Origin: Desulfobacteraceae bacterium
GTDB taxonomy: Bacteria > Desulfobacterota > Desulfobacteria > Desulfobacterales > Desulfosarcinaceae
Length of the DNA stretch: 56,071 bases
Reading direction: 5' to 3'
NCBI GenBank assembly: GCA_003599575.1
Contig: QZKV01000012.1
Span: 1 to 56,071, forward strand
The notes under the pieces were generated by a model that was not told the DNA's origin, searched no databases, and worked only from the letters and a program-made list of their open reading frames with translations. The position numbers and the translations under genes are program-made. Below are positions 1 through 9,165 of the stretch, one piece after another (positions within the stretch are counted from its first letter, which is position 1; every line of letters begins with the position of its first letter).

Positions 1-141
1 ATGGCCCCGGGGAACTCTATTCTCCATTGGCGTGACATGGCGCTGCAATATCAATCGGGCTCGAAAATGTCAAGTTAAATTCACTATTCAAGGTTTGACA
101 CCGGGGCCCGGGGCGGGCGCCGGGGCGGCGCCGGGGCGGCG

Positions 142-645
142 GGCATCAATCTCACCTGGGCCGCTCTCGTTTTCTTGTATGCCCCGCCTGGCGCCACGGG
201 TCTGGCTTTGGTGCAGTTGGGCATGGGTGTTCTGGCCGGCGGCTTTCTGAGCATCTTTTGGTCGATCGTAAAAGAATCTACCCAACCATCCATTTTAGGA
301 CTGACCATGGGTTTGATGAATCCCGCGCCCTTTTTGGGTGTCGCCGCATTCCAGGTCGTCACAGGCGCCATTCTTGACCGGGCCGGCGAAAGCGGTGGGC
401 TTTACAGCCTTATCGGATTCAAGCATGCTTTCATGGTCTGCCTGGCAGCCAATCTCATTTGCCTGTTTTTGGCCCGTCTAGTCCGCAGGGGGGCCCCGTC
501 AAAAATAGTGAAGTGTCGGCACGGCAGCAAGCCTCTGTGTCGGCATGATTTCGGCCTTCTACCCCTCTTTCGCGGTATATCCAGCATAGATTGTTTTTAC
601 CACTTTTTATTCCTCAGGGGTTGCAATAGTTTTACCAATACTTAA
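142..645 (+). pseudogene. MFS transporter, C-terminal remnant
   Basis: The frame reads through about four hydrophobic segments typical of the C-terminal half of a major facilitator permease (for example GLTMGLMNPAPFLGVAAFQ, residues about 55-75 of the frame). There is no start codon or N-terminal half. Upstream the frame runs into a very GC-rich low-complexity stretch (about 103-146) and a stop at 76-78. The last 50 residues after LARLVRR no longer look like a transporter tail, which suggests a second lesion. It may be a true remnant or a damaged assembly edge. It is not a complete gene. Confidence 0.6.
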
Positions 646-839
646 TAGAATAAAGTTCCCTGCCACCTTAGATTTGAACAATTGATCATCCTATTAAAGA
701 CGGTATTGGAAAAACAGAGATATCCGCCAGAAACTGCTCGCCTGCATTGGATGCTGTGCATGTGCATAATCGGAGTGTTTCAAGCCGCTCGACCACCCTT
801 ACCCGGCCGTCCAGGCACCGGTTATTATGGAGGTGATGC

Positions 840-2564
840 ATGAACCATCAATATGATGTCGTTATCGTAGGCGCGGGTCTTGCGGGTTTGCGCGCCGCTA
901 TCGAGTTGGGCGAAGATACACGGGTCGCGGTGCTGAGCAAAGTGTTTGCTACCCGCTCTCATTCGGGCGCCGCGCAAGGGGGTATCGGGGCTGCACTCGG
1001 CAATGAGGAAGAGGATCGCTGGGAGTGGCACATGTTCGATACGGTAAAAGGCAGTGACTACCTGGGCGATCAGGATGCCATCGAAATCCTGGCTCGGGAT
1101 GCGCCCCGCGCCATCTACGAATTGGAACACCTTGGCGTCCCTTTCAACCGCAACAGCCAAGGCAAGATCGCCCAGAGAGCCTTCGGAGGGCATACCCGCA
1201 ACTACGGCGAAGCTCCCGTAAAGCGGGCCTGTTACGCCGCAGACCGCACCGGCCGGGTGATTTTGGATACGCTCTGGGAAAAATGCCAGCAAAGAGGGAT
1301 TGCCTTTTATGACGAATTCCAGATCCTGTCACTGATTACATCTGACGGACAATGCTGCGGTCTGGTGGCTTATGAACTCGCCACCGGAGCATTGCATACC
1401 TTCCACTGCAAAGCGGTGTTGCTCGCAACCGGCGGCGCCGGAAGAATCTATAAGACCACCTCCAACGCCTATGCCTCCACGGGAGATGGGCTGGTGGTCG
1501 CCTACCGCGGGGGCGCTGCCTTGGAGGATATGGAATTTGTTCAGTTTCATCCTACGGGAATTTATAAACTGGGAATCCTTATCAGCGAGGCCGCCCGCGG
1601 CGAGGGCGGCATCCTGCGCAACAAAGACGGCCAAAGATTCATGGAACACTACGCGCCGGTGATCAAGGATCTGGCGCCGCGGGATATGGTCTGTCGCTGC
1701 ATGCTTGAAGAATTAAAGGCCGGCAGAGGCATCGACGGAAGGGATTACCTCCATCTGGATCTGACCCATTTGGGAAAAGATGTGCTGAATTCAAAGTTGG
1801 CCGAAATCACCAGTCTCGCCCGAACCTATGCCGGCGTGGACCCCGTCGAAGAACCCATCCCGGTGCTGCCCACCTGCCACTATATGATGGGCGGAATCTC
1901 GACCAACACCGACGGCCAGGTCTTAACCGATGACAAGAACATTCCGTTTGCGGGCCTTTACGCAGCCGGGGAGTGCGCCTGTGTATCCGTTCATGGGTCG
2001 AACCGGCTGGGCTGCAATGCCCTGCTGGAATTGCTGGTCTACGGCCGGCGTTCCGGTATCGCAATGCGCCGATTCATCCATTCCGTCGGATTTGCCGGAC
2101 TTCCGGAAAAGCCTGAAGCCGACACGGCCGATCGAATTGCCCGGCTGATGGAAAACAGCGGCATCGAAAGAGCAGATCACGTTCGCGCCGATATGCAGAA
2201 GCTGATGATGGACAAAGTTTCTGTTTTTCGCCGAAAAGAAGGGCTGCTGGAGGCAAAGGAAAATATCGCTGAGCTGAAGGAGCGTTACAAAAATATTGGC
2301 ATTAAATACCAAGGCCGCAGTTACAACAGCGAGCTTCAGGACGCAATCGATCTCGGCAACATGCTCCAGGTGGCCGAATTGATCATCCTGTGCGCTTTGC
2401 ACCGCGAAGAGAGCCGCGGCGCCCATTACCGGGAAGACTTCCCGGGACGCGACGACGGAAAGTGGCTGGTTCATTCCTTGATTCGTGATTCGGGTGACGG
2501 ACCACACCTTTTCACCAAGCCGGTTACCATAACCCAACATCAGCCGAAAGAAAGGAAATATTGA
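840..2564 (+). CDS. sdhA: Succinate dehydrogenase/fumarate reductase flavoprotein subunit
   Basis: This is the catalytic flavoprotein that interconverts succinate and fumarate in the cytoplasm. At 574 aa it is close to the usual length. The N-terminus has a Rossmann dinucleotide motif (VVIVGAGLAGLRAA). The TRSHSGAAQGG segment contains the histidine that covalently binds FAD in this family. HPTGI and HGSNRLGCNALLELLVYG are the substrate-site signatures. An excellent ribosome binding site (GGAGGTG) precedes the ATG. The next gene, the iron-sulfur subunit, starts one base after the stop. SdhA and FrdA cannot be separated by reading. No cytochrome b/membrane-anchor gene lies on either side. Confidence 0.93.
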   Translation: MNHQYDVVIVGAGLAGLRAAIELGEDTRVAVLSKVFATRSHSGAAQGGIGAALGNEEEDRWEWHMFDTVKGSDYLGDQDAIEILARDAPRAIYELEHLGVPFNRNSQGKIAQRAFGGHTRNYGEAPVKRACYAADRTGRVILDTLWEKCQQRGIAFYDEFQILSLITSDGQCCGLVAYELATGALHTFHCKAVLLATGGAGRIYKTTSNAYASTGDGLVVAYRGGAALEDMEFVQFHPTGIYKLGILISEAARGEGGILRNKDGQRFMEHYAPVIKDLAPRDMVCRCMLEELKAGRGIDGRDYLHLDLTHLGKDVLNSKLAEITSLARTYAGVDPVEEPIPVLPTCHYMMGGISTNTDGQVLTDDKNIPFAGLYAAGECACVSVHGSNRLGCNALLELLVYGRRSGIAMRRFIHSVGFAGLPEKPEADTADRIARLMENSGIERADHVRADMQKLMMDKVSVFRRKEGLLEAKENIAELKERYKNIGIKYQGRSYNSELQDAIDLGNMLQVAELIILCALHREESRGAHYREDFPGRDDGKWLVHSLIRDSGDGPHLFTKPVTITQHQPKERKY

Positions 2565-2565
2565 C

Positions 2566-3276
2566 ATGAAGTGCACCTTTTTTATCTACCGGTTTGACTC
2601 GGCAGTCGATGAAAAACCTCGTTATCAGGAATACACGGTCGAAGCAGAGCGTACCGATAAAATTTTGGATTGTCTGAACCGAATCAGATGGGAGCAGGAT
2701 TCCTCTTTGAGTTATCGTCATTCCTGCGCTCACGGCATCTGCGGTTCGGATGCCATGGTGATCAACGGCCGGATTGAACTTGCCTGTCAGAGACTGATCA
2801 AGGACTTCAGGACCGGAAACAGTTTTGTGATCGAACCCCTGCCGTTGTTCAAAGTCGTAAAGGACCTGATCGTGGATCTGGATCCTTTCTTTGAAAATCA
2901 CCGTAAGATAAGGCCTTATCTGATCAGCGATGAAGAAGCCCCCGATGCAGAGAGAGCACAGGATACTGAAAACCAGAACTTTATCGAACCTGCGCTGCGC
3001 TGCATTCTGTGTGCTTCGTGTACGGCGGCCTGTCCCATCAACCGTGTCAACGAAAATTATCTCGGTCCGGCTGCGCTGCTGCGCGCCTTCAGATACATTG
3101 CCGATTCACGGGATACGGCCACCGGCAGCAGATTGGCGGAAATCGACAATGACGACGGGATCTGGGGCTGCAGGACCATGTGGTGGTGTACGGATGTATG
3201 CCCCAAGGACATTCCTGTGACCAAATGTCTCGGACACATCAAGCGCTTCATCAGGCAAAGGGAGAAAGGAAAATAA
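2566..3276 (+). CDS. sdhB: Succinate dehydrogenase/fumarate reductase iron-sulfur subunit
   Basis: This 236-aa electron-transfer subunit pairs with the flavoprotein just upstream. The N-terminal ferredoxin domain carries the [2Fe-2S] motif SCAHGICGSD with a later Cys. The Asp in the third ligand position is as in SdhB rather than FrdB. The C-terminal domain has CILCASCTAACP and CRTMWWCTDVCPK, which supply the [4Fe-4S] and [3Fe-4S] clusters. The start is one base after the sdhA stop, so the pair is surely co-translated. The gene that normally anchors this dimer to the quinone pool is absent: the next gene is a DUF378 protein 246 bp downstream. Confidence 0.93.
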   Translation: MKCTFFIYRFDSAVDEKPRYQEYTVEAERTDKILDCLNRIRWEQDSSLSYRHSCAHGICGSDAMVINGRIELACQRLIKDFRTGNSFVIEPLPLFKVVKDLIVDLDPFFENHRKIRPYLISDEEAPDAERAQDTENQNFIEPALRCILCASCTAACPINRVNENYLGPAALLRAFRYIADSRDTATGSRLAEIDNDDGIWGCRTMWWCTDVCPKDIPVTKCLGHIKRFIRQREKGK

Positions 3277-3522
3277 ATCAACGTTCCTGAACAATGGGCT
3301 ACATCCACAAAGAATCAACAAAGGGAAATGAATTCATCTGCAGCACAAACGAAGAGCGAGCGTTTGAACCCAAGGCTCTTGGCAATCATCATCAACCTCG
3401 ATACAAGTCTTGACAGGTTTTTCTAAATCATTAGGTTTATATTTTGATTCATTCCAATATCTTAATATATCTTCAAGGTGGCATTTTTTCCGCCGTGAAG
3501 ATGCAGCGGGAGGTGATATGAA

Positions 3523-3792
3523 ATGACCGCTAAGGACTTAAGTTATATGAAAATTGTGGATATGATTGCGGCGACGTTCTTGTTCATCGGTGGCATTAAC
3601 TGGGGTCTTGTGGGGCTATTCGGTTTTGATTTGATTGCTTCGATTTTCGGAAGCATGAGCATTTTAAGCAGAATTATTTATTTCTTTGTGGCCATTTGCG
3701 CGATTTATGATGCGGTTATGTGGAATAGCATCAAGAAACGATGGGAATGCAGGGGGGAATTTTTCGGCAGAGCTGAGAGCCCAGCAGTCTAA
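3523..3792 (+). CDS. DUF378 family small membrane protein
   Basis: An 89-aa inner-membrane protein with two predicted transmembrane helices. The motif GGINWGLVGLFGFDLIASIFG is characteristic of the DUF378 (YuzA-like) family, whose function is unknown. The ribosome binding site GGGAGGTGATATGAA fits the ATG. The last 20 residues are polar and charged and longer than usual for the family. There is no clear operon partner: sdhB ends 246 bp upstream and thyA is 458 bp downstream. Confidence 0.8.
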   Translation: MTAKDLSYMKIVDMIAATFLFIGGINWGLVGLFGFDLIASIFGSMSILSRIIYFFVAICAIYDAVMWNSIKKRWECRGEFFGRAESPAV

Positions 3793-3820
3793 GCCAGCGG
3801 AGGAGATAAGGAGATATAAA

Positions 3821-3892
3821 ATGACGGAAAAGGTGTTAGGGGGAGCTGCCGAAGGGTGGAAAGCTGCAGGTTACCCCTTCCAAATTATTTGA
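3821..3892 (+). CDS. Possible 23-aa leader or mini-protein
   Basis: A very short frame (MTEKVLGGAAEGWKAAGYPF plus three residues). It deserves mention only because an unusually strong ribosome binding site (AAGGAG, 8 bases before ATG) sits directly in front, 28 bp after the DUF378 stop. It could be a genuine small protein, or the start of a gene whose remainder has been lost. No homology is recognised. Confidence 0.25.
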   Translation: MTEKVLGGAAEGWKAAGYPFQII

Positions 3893-3908
3893 CCGCATTT
3901 GTGAAACC

Positions 3909-3942
3909 AAAGGGAAGCGTTCCGCGGGGAACTCTTCCCTTT
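3909..3942. terminator. Long GC-rich hairpin after DUF378 region
   Basis: Arms AAAGGGAAGCGTTCC and GGAACTCTTCCCTTT pair at 14 of 15 positions around the loop GCGG. It lies downstream of the DUF378 gene and the mini-ORF. The stem suits a terminator, but no run of T follows on either side, so a regulatory or processing hairpin is also possible. Confidence 0.4.
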
Positions 3943-4250
3943 AATGACGTTACAACGCTCATAGAGCCAAAATACCATCAGGCTGCGCCAGGCTTTCAAT
4001 GCGGGACGGAGCTCGTTTTTCGTTCGCGCGTTTTCGCGCGTTGGAGATAGGGCTCTTCTCGCGGTTCAGCTCTTCAATGACTGCCAAAACCCTCGCCGGT
4101 ATCCTTGTAATAAGCCCATGCCGTCGATGCTCGAGAATGATATGCCCTCCCTGGCAGGGCGGACCATCCCATCCGCGCATTGTCGGAGTTTCTGATATCC
4201 GGAATCGTCAATGCCTTCCATCCCGGCTCGGTTTTCAAGATTGAATCATC
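3943..4250. other. Intergenic, nothing recognised
   Basis: Both strands were read. Apart from a short direct repeat of TTCGCGCGT near 4022-4041, there is no credible coding frame, tRNA or promoter. The thyA start at 4251 has only a weak ribosome binding site. Confidence 0.5.
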
Positions 4251-5045
4251 ATGAACCAATACCTCGAATTGATGCGTTATGCGAAAGCGCACGGCGTGCG
4301 TAAGGACGACCGTACGGGTACCGGTACCCTCAGCATTTTCGGGTACCAGATGCGGTTTGATCTGTCCGCAGGATTTCCGGCGGTCACTACCAAGAAACTG
4401 CCCTTTCGCGCAATTATTCACGAATTGCTCTGGTTTTTAAAAGGTGACACGAATATCCGCTTTCTTAATGAAAACGGTGTGACGATCTGGGATGAATGGG
4501 CAGACGAAAACGGCAACCTGGGTCCCATTTACGGCGTTCAATGGCGCTCCTGGCCGACGGCAGACGGAAGGCGCATCGATCAGATATCGAAAGTGCTGGA
4601 TCAGATTACCTCTAATCCCGAATCCCGGCGTCTGGTGGTGTCGGCCTGGAATGTGGGTGAGATCGAAAAAATGGCGCTGCCGCCCTGCCATATATTATTT
4701 CAATTCTATGTCGCCGACGGCCGCTTGTCCTGCCAACTCTATCAGCGCAGTGCGGATATCTTCCTCGGCGTCCCCTTCAACATAGCGTCCTATTCATTGC
4801 TGACCCTGATGATCGCGCAGGTTTCGGGACTGAAGCCGGGGGATTTCGTGCATACGCTGGGCGATGCGCACCTTTATCTAAACCACCTGCAACAGGCGGA
4901 GCTTCAGCTTACGCGTACGCCGCGGCCGTTGCCGCAGATGAAGATCAAGGCCGAGGTACGCTCGCTCTTTGATTTCAAATACGAGGATTTCGAGCTGGCC
5001 GGCTATGATCCGTATCCGGTCATTCGGGCGCCTGTGGCAGTTTAG
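4251..5045 (+). CDS. thyA: Thymidylate synthase
   Basis: Catalyses dUMP plus methylene-tetrahydrofolate to dTMP plus dihydrofolate. The 264 aa match the E. coli enzyme length. Visible signatures are the phosphate-binding arginine region [18 protein letters not shown], the folate-side W-F-L-K-G-D-T-N-I, the nucleophilic cysteine in [11 protein letters not shown], and [18 protein letters not shown] with the dUMP-binding residues. The C-terminus APVAV matches the conserved folded-over tail. It is monocistronic here. Confidence 0.96.
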   Translation: MNQYLELMRYAKAHGVRKDDRTGTGTLSIFGYQMRFDLSAGFPAVTTKKLPFRAIIHELLWFLKGDTNIRFLNENGVTIWDEWADENGNLGPIYGVQWRSWPTADGRRIDQISKVLDQITSNPESRRLVVSAWNVGEIEKMALPPCHILFQFYVADGRLSCQLYQRSADIFLGVPFNIASYSLLTLMIAQVSGLKPGDFVHTLGDAHLYLNHLQQAELQLTRTPRPLPQMKIKAEVRSLFDFKYEDFELAGYDPYPVIRAPVAV

Positions 5046-5097
5046 GGATCATATCTTAAAACAATGGCGGGGGCGCAGTACCTTGCAACGAATCAGA

Positions 5098-5874
5098 TTA
5101 GATACCGTTCCTGCGCGCAATTTGAATCATCTCCTCGAGTTCCCAGCTGGAAACCTGGAAAGTGCGGCTGTCGTCAAAATGAAGCAATGCAGCCAGCAGG
5201 GCGGCGGTCGCAGCCGCACTGGATCCAAATCCCAGTTTCCTCGTAAAAAGCCGCATACTGGCCGGGGGCGATCCCCTGGTCGCTTCGTTCCAGAAATACG
5301 ATCCCGGTTTCAGCTCCTTCAATGGTGAAAAACCAGTGCCCCTGTGCTCACCTAATTTTTTAAGATTTCTTCTTTCAAGAATATCGCCCGATCGTTTCCC
5401 GAGATAATGGAGCACCAGATCCCCGAACTTGATATTCCCAAGCAGACATATTCCCTGGCTGTCTTTGCGCGTTTTGGTCGGAAAATTGAAATCTTCGGCA
5501 AGTTCACGCACCTCGGCCTTTTTCATCTTCCCCAGCGGGAATATAGTTTTTGACAGCTGCCTTTGATCCAGGAGTGACAGAAAGTAGGTCTGGTCCTTTA
5601 CAGGATCGGGAGAGGTTTTAAGCAGAACCGTTCCGTTTTCTTTCACGCTGCGCGCATTATTCAAAGATATGACTTCAAGCGGAACGTTCAGCATTCTACA
5701 AACCGCCCGGGCATATGCCAGGTCCTCTTGCCAGCAATTGCCGCCTGGCAGAAGAGCAGTATCGACCGGTTGAATCTTCAGATAGAAAGCCGTAAGATTG
5801 AAGCCCTGACCCTGTAGAAGACGAAGCGCCACGGAACTATCCACGCCTCCTGAAACGAGAATGGCGATTCTCAT
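5098..5874 (-). pseudogene. mnmA: tRNA 2-thiouridylase, internally deleted and frameshifted
   Basis: The true start is at 5874 (MRIAILVSGGVDSSVALRLL, the PP-loop ATP pyrophosphatase motif). MnmA thiolates U34 of tRNA. After NVPLEVISLN the frame jumps straight to VKDQTYFLSLLDQRQL. About 70 residues are missing near 5655, including the segment with the first catalytic Cys of MnmA. DSQGICLLG, with the second catalytic Cys, is present. Near 5340, after LGEHRG, the homologous continuation moves to another frame (HWFFTIEG, then SDQGIAPGQYAAFYE, stop at 5174), and a further 60 or so residues are missing between those two blocks. Two deletions plus frameshifts make function very unlikely. Confidence 0.85.
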
Positions 5875-6358
5875 CTTTGAACGGGCTCCTTTTGTCATCG
5901 ATAACGCCCGCATCCGTCCCGGCTCTGATTCAGGTTGACTTGAGTCCAGCTGGAGAGAGGGCTTCGGGCTTCGGGATGGGGTTCTCAACAGCGATAAATC
6001 AGTGGAATGCCCTGCTATACTGGGCCGGGCAGCAGCGAGCGAGCGGCCATCATCGAAAACCAGGCAAGGAAATCTGGACCTCACGCTCTCTTTTGGGCGG
6101 TCGTCGACCCCGGATCAGCTGGGGAAAACAGGTTTATAGCCCGGGCCATCTTTATCCCGGGCCCGGGAATGGCAGAGCGATGATTTTTGGTGCGGCATCA
6201 GTCTGGCGCGTCGCACATGACCCCGTGCCTTCGAACTTGCACACCCGCCCTGCGGCATTAACCTATGAGCTAAATGTTCATTTGCGATCGTCACAGTCAA
6301 GGCCGGCTATTGGTAATTGCGTGCATCCTGCGCGGCAGCCGGCCGGGGGAGGGTGATC
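5875..6358. other. Intergenic between mnmA pseudogene and lplA
   Basis: Nearly 500 bases with no recognisable gene on either strand. A CCCGGG-rich inverted repeat sits around 6138-6172. The last bases carry the ribosome binding site GGGGGAGGGTGATC of the lipoate ligase gene. Confidence 0.5.
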
Positions 6359-7348
6359 ATGTTTTATATCCACAATCCATCCCGCAATCCGTACTTCAAC
6401 TTGGCCTTAGAGGAGTACGCACTGCGTTATCTGCCCCAGGATCGATCCTATTTCATGCTCTGGCAGAACGATCCTGCCATCATCATCGGCGCGAGTCAAA
6501 ATACATTGGAAGAGATCAACCCGGTGTTCGTACGGCGGCACGGAATCCACGTGGTGCGCAGGCGATCGGGAGGCGGCGCGGTCTACCACGACCAGGGCAA
6601 CCTGAACTTTTCATTCATCACGGACCGGGCCGGCCGGGGGGCTTTCGATTTCCAAAAATTCACGGTCCCGGTCATCCGCACCTTGCACAAGCTGGGCATC
6701 AGCTCCGCTTTCAGTAACCGCAACGATCTGGTAATCGAAGCGCGCAAATTTTCGGGGAATGCCCAGTATGTGTCCAAAGACCGCCTGCTGCATCATGGCA
6801 CCCTGCTGGTGCACTCCAATCTGGACCACCTGCAGAGCGCTCTCACCGTTTCCAAGGACAAAATCCAAGCCAAGGGCATACGGTCGGTCAGAAGCCGCGT
6901 CACCAACATCAGCGACCACCTGGGCGAGCAGATTCCCGTGGATCAGCTCAAGAACCTGCTGCTGGCCGCTATCGCCGAAGAAGAAAAGGACATGACCGAA
7001 TACCGTCTTACGGCCGGAGATTTGACCGCGGTCCACCGGTTGATGCACGAACGCTACCTGCGCCGGGATTGGAACTTCGGCTCTTATTCTCGATTCAATG
7101 TGCGCCGCAGCCACCGCTTTGCGGCCGGCAAGGTGGATGCCCGGATAGGCGTCGCCGGCGGCAGAATCGAGCGCCTTAAGTTTTACGGGGACTTCTTCGC
7201 CCATGGCGACCTGGGCGAGTTTGAGCGCCGCCTGACCGGCCTCCGCAGGGACCGGTCCGAAATCAAGGACGTGCTGGACACGCTGGATGTGGACCACTAT
7301 TTTCACCGTATCGAAAAAGAAGGTTTGCTCGATCTCATTGTCTGGTAG
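6359..7348 (+). CDS. lplA: Lipoate-protein ligase A
   Basis: Activates free lipoate with ATP and attaches it to lysines of E2/GcvH proteins. The start is placed at 6359 because GGGAGG lies 6 bases before it; an upstream in-frame codon lacks one. The biotin/lipoate A-B ligase domain is clear: WQNDPAIIIGASQNTLEEIN, then RRRSGGGAVYHDQGNLNFSF and KFSGNAQYVSKDRLLHHGTL. The accessory C-terminal domain is present, so the 329-aa length matches single-chain LplA. Both neighbours are pseudogenes, so it appears to be transcribed alone. Confidence 0.92.
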   Translation: MFYIHNPSRNPYFNLALEEYALRYLPQDRSYFMLWQNDPAIIIGASQNTLEEINPVFVRRHGIHVVRRRSGGGAVYHDQGNLNFSFITDRAGRGAFDFQKFTVPVIRTLHKLGISSAFSNRNDLVIEARKFSGNAQYVSKDRLLHHGTLLVHSNLDHLQSALTVSKDKIQAKGIRSVRSRVTNISDHLGEQIPVDQLKNLLLAAIAEEEKDMTEYRLTAGDLTAVHRLMHERYLRRDWNFGSYSRFNVRRSHRFAAGKVDARIGVAGGRIERLKFYGDFFAHGDLGEFERRLTGLRRDRSEIKDVLDTLDVDHYFHRIEKEGLLDLIVW

Positions 7349-7381
7349 GTTGAGCAACGATTGATAACCGGGAGCATAAGC

Positions 7382-7687
7382 ATGGAGAAAGTAAAAACCA
7401 TTGCCCTTGTGGCCCACGATAATCGCAAGGAGGACATGGTTGAGTGGATCGAGTGAAATTGCAAAGTTTTCCTGCAGCACCACTTGATTTGCGTAAAAGC
7501 ACTGCTGCGTATCGCCGTAGTGTACAATTTTCCGGTTGCGTGTAACCGGGCAACAGCCGATTTCATGATTTCCTCGCCGCTGATGAACGAATGCTATGAG
7601 CCGATCCGGATTAATTACACCGATTACATCAACAGAGAAGTTTCCATTGAAAGTGAAGCACGTATCATGAGAGCGTTGAGGGACTGA
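7382..7687 (+). pseudogene. mgsA: Methylglyoxal synthase with stop and internal deletion
   Basis: MgsA converts dihydroxyacetone phosphate to methylglyoxal. The frame opens MEKVKTIALVAHDNRKEDM and hits TGA at 7454-7456. It then continues in the same frame as [10 protein letters not shown], followed immediately by [20 protein letters not shown] and [13 protein letters not shown], the well-conserved C-terminal part. About 60-70 residues between HHL and VKALL are missing, including the TGTTG phosphate site and the catalytic Asp region. The remaining halves are still in one frame. The TGA has no SECIS-like hairpin after it, so recoding is not a good explanation. Confidence 0.85.
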
Positions 7688-7722
7688 TTGGCAAGCAGCT
7701 TATTCATTCCGCCGGGGCGGTA

Positions 7723-8790
7723 TCATTTCTGTATCTGCTGATTCTTTGCAGCTAGAATCGAGCTGAAAAGCGCATGAGCGCTCTCGTACGGTTCATCGAT
7801 GGATTTCCTCGGGAGCATGGTGATTGCTTCCGATGGGCACCCGCTGGCGCACAAGCCACACCCCACACACCGTTCCGGATCGAATGTTGCCATATCGTCG
7901 ACTTCGATGGCTTTGACCGGGCACCTGTCCAGGCACATGCCGCATGCCGTGCACAGATCCGCTCCGATGATTGGTTCAAAAAGCGCATTCAAATATTTTC
8001 TTTTATTGTGGCCTTTCTGAACGATTCCCTTCATCGATGCACAGCAGCAGGGGCAGCAGTTGCAGATGTTGGAAAGGTGCTTTGCATTGGCGCCGGCATG
8101 AACAAGCCCGGCATCATCCGCTTTTTTGACAATGGCGATCGCCTCGTCGGCCTCAATCGCCCGCCCTATTCCGCTGTTGATGTAATACTCGGCCGCGGCC
8201 CCGAAACTGAGACACGTTTCCATCGGCCTGTCACAGCCATGTCCCAGAAGCTTGGCCTCCTTGCGGCATACGCATTCCGAGACCGCAATCACGCGTGCCG
8301 AGCGGATATCTTCTTCTATCTTCTGATATGGGTACAGGGCGATGTTTCCATCGATAAATTTCTGAATGGGAACCACCTTGAATCCGGGAATATTGCTGAC
8401 CCCCATTTCGGTCTGATAGGCTTCATCGTAATACTGCTTGAAAAGCCCGGCCAGTTCCTTGTCGATGCGCTTGACCGAGTATTCGTACAAGCCGATCATG
8501 AAAGGAATGGCGTTATAAAGCAATTTCCCACCGCGTTCGGAACGAAATGCCAGGCCCTTTACGGCCATGGCGGCCAGCTTCCGGGCAATTTCGCTTTCAT
8601 TGCCGTTCATCCGCGCGGCAATGGCCGAAGGTTCCTCGGGTTTGGGCCGGAGCATCAAGGCGATCGACGCCTCTTCAGGTGTGTAGAGGCGTTTGAGGAT
8701 TTCCAATTCCACGCCGGATTCGGTCTGGGGATAGCCCAGGGGAAACCGGTCCAGCATACCCTGAAGTTTTTGGTAGACAGAATCGGACAT
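7723..8790 (-). CDS. 4Fe-4S ferredoxin-like protein with DNA-binding-like N-terminus
   Basis: 355 aa, RBS GGAGCCGCC before ATG. The N-terminal 150 residues resemble a winged-helix fold (YTPEEASIALMLRPK). The middle holds CVCRKEAKLLGHGCDRPMETC and CNCCPCCC cysteine clusters. The C-terminus carries two classical 4Fe-4S motifs (CTACGMCLDRCP and CVGCGLCASGCP). Proteins of this layout are common in sulfate reducers and act as soluble electron carriers, but a defined partner is unknown. It is the last gene of the transporter/acyl-CoA operon, which suggests it takes electrons from a dehydrogenation step of the same pathway. Confidence 0.8.
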   Translation of the reverse strand: MSDSVYQKLQGMLDRFPLGYPQTESGVELEILKRLYTPEEASIALMLRPKPEEPSAIAARMNGNESEIARKLAAMAVKGLAFRSERGGKLLYNAIPFMIGLYEYSVKRIDKELAGLFKQYYDEAYQTEMGVSNIPGFKVVPIQKFIDGNIALYPYQKIEEDIRSARVIAVSECVCRKEAKLLGHGCDRPMETCLSFGAAAEYYINSGIGRAIEADEAIAIVKKADDAGLVHAGANAKHLSNICNCCPCCCASMKGIVQKGHNKRKYLNALFEPIIGADLCTACGMCLDRCPVKAIEVDDMATFDPERCVGCGLCASGCPSEAITMLPRKSIDEPYESAHALFSSILAAKNQQIQK

Positions 8791-8828
8791 GGCGGCTCCT
8801 GTTGCAATGGTGGGTTTGATATATCTAT

Positions 8829-9135
8829 TTACATCTCGAGCAGGTGACTTGCAACCATCTGCCTGAGTTTTTTCTTTTCGACTTTGTTGAGCGCGTTGCG
8901 CGGCAAAGCATCGACCATTTCCAGCCTTTCCGGATACTTGTAAATCGCGACGCCTCTTTCCTTGAACAGATCCTCTTCGTCCAGAACTTTCGCCGTGAGA
9001 TCCGGCCTCTTCCAGTAACCCGGAAATACGCCGGGTCCCGCGTACAGAAGCTCACCGGGGATGCCTCGTTCCAAAATCTCTTTCCTCGAAGCGGGATCGA
9101 CGATTTTGGTGCGGGTCGCTTTCAGCACCTTTCGT
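8829..9135 (-). pseudogene. Acyl-CoA ligase fragment with internal deletion
   Basis: Starts abruptly inside the adenylate-forming domain (KIVDPASRKEILERGIPGEL, then GPGVFPGYWKRPDLTAKVLDEE). Near 8975 it jumps to the C-terminal lid (DLFKERGVAIYKYPERLEMV, then DALPRNALNKVEKKKLRQMV). The hinge and A8 region (normally GWFHTGD through the lid start, about 100 residues) is absent, and so are the ATP-binding N-terminal two thirds. The flanks of the internal deletion remain in frame. It lies between the SDR and Fe-S genes of the operon, which has a second, intact acyl-CoA synthetase upstream. Confidence 0.75.
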
Positions 9136-9165
9136 ATACTCTTCTGCAGAAGAAAAAAACGGTTC

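Noticed and set aside
3410..3440. TTGACA-like promoter before the DUF378 gene
   Set aside because: TTGACA at 3410 has no acceptable -10 at 16-18 bp.
7454..7456. TGA in mgsA as a selenocysteine codon
   Set aside because: No SECIS-like hairpin follows, MgsA has no catalytic Cys there, and the gene also lacks its core.
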